A stretch of 5,465 nt of DNA. It comes from Flavobacteriaceae bacterium (GTDB lineage Bacteria > Bacteroidota > Bacteroidia > Flavobacteriales > Flavobacteriaceae). The stretch covers positions 1-5,465 of the forward strand of contig JAAZUX010000070.1 of NCBI GenBank assembly GCA_018623955.1, given 5' to 3'. Made by a program: the position numbers and the translations under genes. The notes below the pieces were generated by a model that was given only the letters and a program-made list of their open reading frames with translations, was not told the origin of the DNA and searched no databases. Shown in pieces: positions 1 to 5,465 of this stretch; within the stretch, counting starts at the first letter, position 1, and each line of letters opens with the position of its first letter.

Positions 1-1224
1 CAAGGCCGACCTGTCAACCGTCATCTCAAAGGACCCACTAATTTTATTGGAAATACCAACTGGAAATAAGTTGGAAAAATATTGGTTTAAGCCCACAAAA
101 AACCGAACCAATAGTCGGGATAAAAAGTTGGGACGAAAACGTTCTTTAATATCGTTTTGATCAGAAAGGTCAAGAGAGGTTTTGACGACTTTTTTGGCTT
201 TTGAGGAAAACCACAAAGTGAGCACCATAATCAAGCCTGAACCCAAAAGAAAAATAGTTGGAGTAGGAACTTTATTGGAAAGTACGCTCATACTGAACTC
301 ATTTGCAGCGATTCCGGAACTGGCCCAAGCTTCGTAGGACTGAAAAGCTGCAACAGGAACGCCAATAAAATTGACCAAATCGTTACCTGCAAAAGCCAGT
401 GCCAACGCAAAAGTTCCAACTCCGATGATGACCTTATAAATGTCAACCTTAAATACTTTCATCAAAAAATAAGAGAACAAATACCAAAAAAATAGACTGA
501 ACAGGTTGACCAAAAACGTATTGGCTTCAAGAAAGGCATTGATCGTTAAACCATCGAGCGTGTCAAATTCAATCCCGGCGTAGGGGGTTCCTTTGATCCC
601 TTTAATCAAAATAAAATTACTGATGGCCGCAAGCGACAAACCTCCAAAAAGAGAATTAATCAATTTTGATTTATGAACAAAATCATGGGTGAGCAGGGCT
701 CTAGATACCCATTGCACCACAGCTCCAATGGTAAAGGCTATAAAAACGGAGAGTAAAATTCCCAAAATGATTTGAGTGGCCTTCTCCGTATTGATGTAGG
801 TGGACAACTCCATGAGATTGCCAGAATCCGAAAAGATTTTAATCAGTGACATGACCACAGCGGCTCCCAACAATTCAAAAACGATAGATACTGTAGTAGA
901 GGTAGGCATTCCCAGGGTATTGAAAAAATCCAACAGCAGTATATCGGTCAGCATCACCGCCATAAAAATGTAGATGATTTCTTGAAAATTAAAGGCTCCA
1001 GGATTGAAAATTCCCTTACGGGCAACCTCCATCATACCGCTGGAGAACAAGGCTCCCAAGGCAATTCCCAAACTCGCAAAGATCATTATGTTTCTAAAGG
1101 AAATGGCTTTTGAACCAATGGCAGAATTAAGAAAATTTACTGCGTCGTTACTTACTCCAACTATTAAGTCACCGATTGCTAACAGACTTAATAAAACAAC
1201 AATGTATAAGTAAATGTTTTCCAA
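1..1224 (-). CDS. PiT-family inorganic phosphate transporter (3' end outside window)
   Basis: Inner-membrane permease predicted to import inorganic phosphate, by ion symport as is usual for the PiT family. The minus strand is open for 408 codons with no stop before the left edge. Both halves of the duplicated PiT signature are visible: GVSNDAVNF (residues 23-31) followed by NSAIGSKAIS, and AGNDLVNFIG (279-288). GMPTSTTVS (105-113) and VPTPT (319-323) look like the paired Pro/Thr loops. Many hydrophobic segments separate them. After about residue 340 the chain turns hydrophilic and basic (SSKAKKVVK, then KERFRP), probably a cytoplasmic region. From memory, Bacteroidota members of this family are often over 700 residues, so a large part may be missing. 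The start is TTG at 1222-1224: the frame has a stop at 1246-1248, no ATG or GTG lies between, and the next Met (residue 47) falls after the first signature. The resulting N-terminus MENIYLYIVVLL fits the family. It begins 14 bases after the receptor stop, so it is probably co-transcribed. Family call is firm; substrate follows from the family. Confidence 0.93.
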   Translation of the reverse strand, partial: MENIYLYIVVLLSLLAIGDLIVGVSNDAVNFLNSAIGSKAISFRNIMIFASLGIALGALFSSGMMEVARKGIFNPGAFNFQEIIYIFMAVMLTDILLLDFFNTLGMPTSTTVSIVFELLGAAVVMSLIKIFSDSGNLMELSTYINTEKATQIILGILLSVFIAFTIGAVVQWVSRALLTHDFVHKSKLINSLFGGLSLAAISNFILIKGIKGTPYAGIEFDTLDGLTINAFLEANTFLVNLFSLFFWYLFSYFLMKVFKVDIYKVIIGVGTFALALAFAGNDLVNFIGVPVAAFQSYEAWASSGIAANEFSMSVLSNKVPTPTIFLLGSGLIMVLTLWFSSKAKKVVKTSLDLSDQNDIKERFRPNFLSRLLVRFFVGLNQYFSNLFPVGISNKISGSFEMTVDRSAL

Positions 1225-1238
1225 AAAATATTTATGTA

Positions 1239-4076
1239 TTAAAATCTAACAGCATAACTAAAAGAAAAGGTCCTTCCTATATGACGAAGACTAAAATACT
1301 TTCGCTCTTCATTAAAGCCAATAAAATTACTCTCTCGTTTATCATCCAAAAGGTTGGTCACTTTCAAAGTCAACGTTCTGTTCTTTTTAAGTTGTTTAAT
1401 AATGTTAAAGTTAAGACTATTAAATGGCATGGTGTATACATCTGGGTAAAAACCGTTTCCTACAACTTGTAATGTTTTTCCTTGGACGTTGTAAAAGAGT
1501 GCTCCTTGGAATCCTTTTTCTTGATCGTTGTATTCAATTCCCGCATTGATCAAATAAGGAGATTGACCTTGAAGTGGTCTCGAAGTTCCCAATGTTTGTC
1601 CTTCTCTCAAGCCTAGCTTTCTCAATTTCAATTCATCCTCACTGTATTTTTCATCGGAAATAATATAGGAACCATTGAGGTTTAGTTTCCAGTGGTCCAG
1701 TGTGGAAAACCAAGTGCTCAGGTCTTTTCTCAATTCGAGTTCCAACCCAAAAACATTTGCCGTTTCTAAATTCAATGGTTTGTAGTTTGAAAAAGAGGCC
1801 GCCACAAAACCAATTTCTATGGGGTCGGTAAGATTTTTATAAAAGGCACTGATGGCAAACAATTGTGCATTTTCACCAAAAGCCTCATAGCGAATGTCAA
1901 AGTTGTCGATATAGGTGGGGCGAATATCGATGTTTCCAATGAAAAACAAATTGGATAGTGGGTCATATATCTCGGCAATGGATGCCTCCTTAAAACTGGG
2001 TCGAGCCGTAGTGAGTGAATAGGCCAATCTCAGGTTTTTGTTTTCCTTTAAATTGTAAATAAAGTTGATCGAAGGAAACAAGTTGTTCTTACTGATAATG
2101 TTCTCATTGTTGTAAGCTTGACCCAACTGACTATTTTCACCGGTGTAGAATACCTGATAATTCTCAAATCTTAAACCAATGATGGATTTTAACTTTTCTG
2201 AGAAATTAAATTCGTTTGAAACATAGGCTGCAAGGTTTTGTTGTTTGGCATTGAAAATATTGGCATCCTGACGAATTGTAGTCTGGGGGTTGATATAGGT
2301 TCCCTTGTCGTTGTTGGGTCCAATAAGATTGTTGGGGTTAAAAAGCTGGTTGGGATCTCCACCATAGTTATCCCAATCGCTTTTGGAAGTATAATTTGAA
2401 CTCACAGAGTACTGGGCAATCGAAAAATCTCTTTCTTTCAAGGTTCCGTATATCCCAAACTTTAGGACGGCGTCCGAGCCAAGGAATTCAAATCTTTTGG
2501 TGAAATCGACTTTGGCAACCAAGTTGTTTTCGTCCAATGTCCTCCAAATTCTTTTAGGTTCTGTATTTTCTTGGAAACTGAAAATTCCCTCCTCGTCCTG
2601 AAAAGTGGTATTTCTTACATCTTTGTCATGAACCTTGGCAAGGGTTCCGGAAAGCGTCCATTCTAATTTTAAGTTGGATTCATCAAAATTATGCAGCCCC
2701 GAAAACATACCACTGGATATACTTCTTTCATTGTATTCGAGATTGTACTTGTTGAAGTCGATAAAGTCAGAGAAACGCGTCAGTTGTCTAAAACTTCCTG
2801 AAGTACTTTCACCATTTTGAATGTGCAATCCATTGAATTTGTATTTTGAAGAGTTGGTCTTGTAGGTCAAGCCAAAAAGACCACTGGAAATGATATTATG
2901 CCCCCCGATTGTTCCGGACTGAATCCGGTTTTCCTCAAAAGCAAATACGCTTTTTTCAGGGCTAAAATTGTAAAGATTATCTTGGGTGTTTTCATAAACG
3001 GTCTGTTCATTTTTGTAGGATACAGATGCCAATACCCCTAAAGCATGACCGTTTTCAAAATTAAACTGGTTCCCATAAGAGATTCCAAAACCAAAATTCA
3101 TCCCGCTATTCGATACTTTTGGAGCCATTTGAGGATCAAATTGATTGCTGACTCGATTGACAACGTTAAGGGTTGATTCGGAGGGGTTTAATCGGGGGTC
3201 AAATGCATTACCCAAAAAACTATTGGCAATTTTATTCTTCCTTGAACCATCATCAAAACCTAAAAAATCTGTACTTCCTCCTGCGTAGGTCAGATAGTTG
3301 TCATTGAAATGCATATCCGGATTGTATCCCATACTCAAGGAAACAGAAAACTCTTCTTTACTTGGAAAATCTTTGGTGATAATGTCTACAACTCCACCCG
3401 TAAAATCCGCGGGCAAATCGGCCCTTGCAGATTTGATGACCAAGACATTGGAGAGCATATTGGTTGGAAACAGGTCCATCTGAATGGTGTTTCGGTCAGG
3501 GTCTAAACCAGGTATATCTACGCCGTTTAGGATGGACTTAGAATAACGGTCTCCCAAACCACGAACATAGACATATTTTCCCCCTTGAACCGATACACCC
3601 GGCACACTTTTTACGGCTCCGGCAATATCACTGGCCCCAATTTTTTTGAATGCCTGAGCAGAAATTCCATCCAGTAAACTGGCAGATTTTCTCTGTATCT
3701 CTAATACAGATGCCTCTGTATTCCGACTGGCTTCCACTGTCACTATTACTTCCTCCAGCCCTTGGGCAGCTGAGTTTAAAACCACATCGGTGATCGTATA
3801 TTCATTTCCCCTCACTTGGATTTCAGTAATAATTTTGGTTTCATATCCTACAAAGGAGAACTGAAGAGTATAGGTTCCCTGCTCCAATTCAAAAGAATAT
3901 TTTCCGTCAAAATCTGAAGTAACTCCCTCTCCGGTTTCTTTGAGAAGAATATTCGCAAAAGGAAGAGGTTCGTTGAAATCTCCGTCGATTACTGTCCCAG
4001 TAATTCCAATTTGACCCAACACAAAAAATGATGTAAAAAATGAAAGAATTGAGGTTATAAAAAATTTGATGTTCAT
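1239..4076 (-). CDS. TonB-dependent outer-membrane receptor with N-terminal carboxypeptidase-regulatory-like domain
   Basis: Predicted 945-residue outer-membrane beta-barrel that imports a ligand using TonB/ExbBD energy. In order: a signal peptide (about 1-21, MNIKFF, hydrophobic core, VLGQ); a carboxypeptidase-regulatory-like beta-sandwich (about 25-101, with GTVIDGDFNEPLPFANILL and FSFVGYET); a TonB-box-like segment LEEVIVTV (107-114); a plug (about 130-235) with VPGVSV, YVYVRGLGDRYS (168-179), LNGVDIPGLDPDRN and DFTGGVVDI (224-232); then a barrel rich in alternating aromatic strands to the C-terminus. The last residues, FSFSYAVRF, end in Phe as expected of a BAM-recognised barrel. Length is normal and no frameshift is seen. 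The RGLGDRYS...DPDRN plug marks a receptor group I regard as distinct from SusC/RagA. ATG at 4074-4076 is chosen because the signal peptide follows directly. A beta-helix lipoprotein gene lies upstream beyond a terminator and a PiT permease gene 14 bases downstream. The substrate cannot be read from the sequence; phosphate or a phosphorylated compound is inferred from the PiT gene. Confidence 0.95.
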   Translation of the reverse strand: MNIKFFITSILSFFTSFFVLGQIGITGTVIDGDFNEPLPFANILLKETGEGVTSDFDGKYSFELEQGTYTLQFSFVGYETKIITEIQVRGNEYTITDVVLNSAAQGLEEVIVTVEASRNTEASVLEIQRKSASLLDGISAQAFKKIGASDIAGAVKSVPGVSVQGGKYVYVRGLGDRYSKSILNGVDIPGLDPDRNTIQMDLFPTNMLSNVLVIKSARADLPADFTGGVVDIITKDFPSKEEFSVSLSMGYNPDMHFNDNYLTYAGGSTDFLGFDDGSRKNKIANSFLGNAFDPRLNPSESTLNVVNRVSNQFDPQMAPKVSNSGMNFGFGISYGNQFNFENGHALGVLASVSYKNEQTVYENTQDNLYNFSPEKSVFAFEENRIQSGTIGGHNIISSGLFGLTYKTNSSKYKFNGLHIQNGESTSGSFRQLTRFSDFIDFNKYNLEYNERSISSGMFSGLHNFDESNLKLEWTLSGTLAKVHDKDVRNTTFQDEEGIFSFQENTEPKRIWRTLDENNLVAKVDFTKRFEFLGSDAVLKFGIYGTLKERDFSIAQYSVSSNYTSKSDWDNYGGDPNQLFNPNNLIGPNNDKGTYINPQTTIRQDANIFNAKQQNLAAYVSNEFNFSEKLKSIIGLRFENYQVFYTGENSQLGQAYNNENIISKNNLFPSINFIYNLKENKNLRLAYSLTTARPSFKEASIAEIYDPLSNLFFIGNIDIRPTYIDNFDIRYEAFGENAQLFAISAFYKNLTDPIEIGFVAASFSNYKPLNLETANVFGLELELRKDLSTWFSTLDHWKLNLNGSYIISDEKYSEDELKLRKLGLREGQTLGTSRPLQGQSPYLINAGIEYNDQEKGFQGALFYNVQGKTLQVVGNGFYPDVYTMPFNSLNFNIIKQLKKNRTLTLKVTNLLDDKRESNFIGFNEERKYFSLRHIGRTFSFSYAVRF

Positions 4077-4104
4077 TCAGAAAATTTAATTTGTTTAAAA
4101 TATC

Positions 4105-4143
4105 AAAAAAACAAGTGTTCGGGATCGGCCCCAAACACTTGTT
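4105..4143 (-). terminator. Intrinsic terminator after the lipoprotein gene
   Basis: The arms AACAAGTGTT (4110-4119) and AACACTTGTT (4134-4143) are perfect 10-base reverse complements. GGG (4121-4123) can pair with CCC (4130-4132) inside, across one C/A mismatch, leaving a loop of about 6 bases. On the minus strand the stem runs straight into a run of seven Ts (4111 down to 4105), the first two being part of the stem. On the plus strand the hairpin is followed by an A-rich tract, so it acts only on minus-strand transcription. It lies 29 bases past the lipoprotein stop and 28 bases before the receptor ATG. It should end most lipoprotein transcripts, unless read-through supplies the receptor and PiT genes. 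Confidence 0.88.
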
Positions 4144-4172
4144 ATAAAAAAATTATTTACAGTTAGTACTTT

Positions 4173-5465
4173 CTATCTCGCATAAAATGTCCACGAAAAA
4201 ATTGATGTATCTACTCCATTTCCGTCTTTTTGTTCTGTGACGATTTCAGCGAAAGAAGAAGCATCAGCTTCGAAAGTACTTTCATCCAATTTATCGTCAA
4301 AAATTTTGTCGAGTGTTTCAACATCAGAACAAACTGTACCGTCACTGACCGGATGCATGATGTCGATATTTGTAAAAGTCAGAGTTCCTGCGGTATAGGT
4401 GGCGGCATCGGCAGAAGCATCCAACTCTACATCTTTTCCCCCGGCAAAATCTTTAAACAGAATATTTAAAACATCTCCGGTATCTCCTTTTCTAAAGTCA
4501 GCCATTTCTCCGTCAACACCCTCAGCATCACAATCATCGGTAGCTCCAATGACCGTAGCGTTTTTAAGTGTAAAGCGACCCGAAGCAGAACCCTCAGGGC
4601 CATCGATTTCGAAGCCATGATCGGAGGCAGCAGTCAAAATAACCAGTGCACCGTCAATGGTCCCGGCATAAGCTTGATCAATATCTATGGCATCATCTCC
4701 CTGTCCCCAAACAAGAAGGTTGGAGGCATTTACAGTCCCACCGAAAAATTCAATTCCATCATCTACATTTCCAACTACTTCGATGTGGTTAATTTTTGTT
4801 CCGGATCCAACTCCACCTAGGGTAAGTCCGTTGATTTCATTTCCTTCTCCAATCTCGGCTCCACCATGTCGGATAGAAAGGTATTGAACTGAACCTGAAT
4901 TATCGGCAGCATCAGAACCACCATAAAGACCGTTGGTGTCTGAAGTAGGAATCCCTTCAATTTGAAGCTCCGTTACATCACCAGAAAAAGAACAAGGAGC
5001 ATTACCCAATATGAGTATACCGCCCCAAAGACCTCTGGTATCAACATTCAAAGCCGGACCACTGGAAGGATAGGTTCCCCCAACTTCAATATTATCAGAA
5101 ACGGAAGTCATAATAATAGGAGCGTCAGCTGTTCCATCGGCAATTATGGTAGCTCCCCTGGCAATAATCAAAGTGGAAGCATCAGCTCCGGTACCGGAGG
5201 CGGCTTTGATGATTGTTCCGGCAGGTATGGTTAATGTAGCTCCACTTTCTACAGAAACTCTACCTTTCAAAAGCCAAATCTTGGAGGCGTCTAAAGTTTT
5301 ATCAGAGGTTATGTTACCCTCTAATGTAGAATCTGCATAGGGATCTACTTCAACGGTTTCTGTTTCAGTTACCTTTTCGGTTACCGTTACATACTCAATG
5401 ATAGGATCCTCTTCGGAACACGAAAGAAAAATTGTCAAAAAAGCAAATAAACTAATGGATTTAAA
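4173..5465 (-). CDS. Surface-exposed beta-helix lipoprotein (start codon outside window)
   Basis: Predicted outer-membrane lipoprotein of unknown biochemical role; 430 codons plus TAG are in view. The frame is open to the right edge and reads FKSISLFAFLTIFLSC, the tail of a type II signal peptide, so the true start lies a few codons outside. The internal TTG at 5436-5438 falls within the signal peptide and is not the start. The lipidated Cys is at 5418-5420 and is followed by SEED, which fits the Ser-acidic surface-export signal of Bacteroidota lipoproteins. Numbering from that Cys: a Thr/Val/Glu linker (about 11-25); then a long parallel beta-helix-like region (about 34-355) rich in Gly, Asp, Asn, Val and Ile, with SGATLTIPAGTIIKA, RGLWGGILILGNA, EINGLTLGGVGSGT and DDGIEFFGG; then a short C-terminal part ending SIFSWTFYAR. 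The coils resemble pectin-lyase-fold proteins, but I see no convincing catalytic set, so a binding or structural role is likelier than an enzyme. It precedes the receptor gene and may be its surface partner, replacing SusD; this is inferred from position. Confidence 0.85.
   Translation of the reverse strand, partial: FKSISLFAFLTIFLSCSEEDPIIEYVTVTEKVTETETVEVDPYADSTLEGNITSDKTLDASKIWLLKGRVSVESGATLTIPAGTIIKAASGTGADASTLIIARGATIIADGTADAPIIMTSVSDNIEVGGTYPSSGPALNVDTRGLWGGILILGNAPCSFSGDVTELQIEGIPTSDTNGLYGGSDAADNSGSVQYLSIRHGGAEIGEGNEINGLTLGGVGSGTKINHIEVVGNVDDGIEFFGGTVNASNLLVWGQGDDAIDIDQAYAGTIDGALVILTAASDHGFEIDGPEGSASGRFTLKNATVIGATDDCDAEGVDGEMADFRKGDTGDVLNILFKDFAGGKDVELDASADAATYTAGTLTFTNIDIMHPVSDGTVCSDVETLDKIFDDKLDESTFEADASSFAEIVTEQKDGNGVDTSIFSWTFYAR
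4602..4763 (-). repeat. Acidic beta-helix coil repeats within the lipoprotein
   Basis: Three related motifs recur in successive coils: DDGIEFF, DDAIDID and DHGFEID, starting 22 and then 25 residues apart. This spacing matches one turn of a parallel beta-helix. Each motif places an acidic pair, or Asp-His, at a turn and then alternates hydrophobic and acidic residues. A fainter fourth copy, DDCDAEG, follows 28 residues later. This is a protein-level repeat; the DNA copies are not near-identical. Confidence 0.6.
5346..5390 (-). other. Thr/Val/Glu-rich linker in the lipoprotein
   Basis: This encodes VTVTEKVTETETVEV, a run made almost entirely of Val, Thr and Glu, placed between the lipid anchor and the beta-helix domain. 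It looks like an extended spacer that holds the folded domain away from the membrane. The matching DNA contains imperfect short repeats of a GTAAC-type unit, so the length may vary between strains. Confidence 0.6.
5406..5465 (-). other. Lipoprotein signal peptide (partial), lipid Cys and surface-export motif
   Basis: Read on the minus strand, this encodes a hydrophobic stretch (SLFAFLTIFLS), the lipidated Cys at 5418-5420 and then Ser-Glu-Glu-Asp. The residues before Cys (F-L-S) are a relaxed lipobox of the kind common in Bacteroidota. Published surface-export signals in this phylum place Ser, Lys or Gln followed by two or three acidic residues directly after the Cys, and Ser-Glu-Glu-Asp fits. 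This predicts that the protein is flipped to the cell surface. The basic n-region is cut off by the window edge except for one Lys. Confidence 0.75.

Noticed and set aside
1176..1472. Plus-strand open frame of 98 codons spanning the receptor/PiT junction
   Set aside because: It overlaps the 3' end of the receptor gene and the 5' end of the PiT gene on the opposite strand. Its product is low-complexity, without a domain or signal, and looks like a shadow of the real genes.
1239..4076. Receptor as a SusC/RagA family member
   Set aside because: Length and N-terminal domain are compatible, but the plug has RGLGDRYS and DPDRN in place of the usual SusC-type motifs, and no SusD-like gene follows.
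4077..4104. TAAATTTT on the minus strand just before the receptor ATG as a -7 promoter element
   Set aside because: It matches TAnnTTTG except for the final G, but it ends only a few bases from the ATG and the nearest upstream TTTG is about 15 bases away instead of about 19. The region is AT-rich enough to give such matches by chance.
3907..4134. Minus-strand open frame of 75 codons starting inside the terminator
   Set aside because: It reads the start of the receptor gene in a second frame. The receptor frame has a signal peptide and domain there; this one has no recognisable feature and would start within the hairpin.
4962..5234. Plus-strand open frame of 90 codons, rich in Ser, Gly, Arg and Asn
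   Set aside because: It is antisense to the beta-helix lipoprotein. Its composition follows from reading the repetitive Gly/Asp/Ala-rich codons backwards, and nothing suggests translation.
4173..5465. Beta-helix protein as a polysaccharide lyase or pectinase
   Set aside because: The fold resembles pectin-lyase proteins, but I see no consistent catalytic Arg/Lys/Asp arrangement, and no sugar-use genes are nearby in the window.

Overview
The window looks like the chromosome of a Bacteroidota member, most likely a (probably marine) flavobacterium. The evidence is the AT-rich DNA, the lack of Shine-Dalgarno-like sites before the genes, a TonB-dependent receptor with an N-terminal carboxypeptidase-regulatory-like domain, and a lipoprotein with a Cys-Ser-acidic surface-export motif. 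The assignment rests on protein style, not on a marker gene.

All recognisable genes lie on the minus strand, so transcription runs from high to low coordinates. (1) Positions 5465 to 4173 hold a lipoprotein gene whose start codon lies just outside the window. The product has a lipid-attachment cysteine, a predicted surface-export signal, a short Thr/Val/Glu linker and a long parallel beta-helix domain. (2) Positions 4172 to 4077 are a 96-base gap with one strong intrinsic terminator in the direction of the genes. (3) Positions 4076 to 1239 hold a complete 945-residue TonB-dependent outer-membrane receptor. (4) After 14 bases, positions 1224 to 1 hold the first 408 codons of a PiT-family inorganic phosphate transporter. 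It apparently starts at TTG and continues past the left edge.

Read together, the genes suggest an uptake route: a surface lipoprotein that may bind substrate, a TonB-driven outer-membrane channel, and an inner-membrane phosphate permease. The tight receptor/PiT spacing makes phosphate or a phosphate-bearing compound the best guess for the receptor's substrate, but this is inference from context. The terminator means the lipoprotein may be made at a different level from the other two. There are no RNA genes, mobile elements, CRISPR arrays or large repeats. I do not see a clearly undescribed system. The most interesting point is a non-SusD beta-helix lipoprotein beside a non-SusC-type receptor and a phosphate permease.
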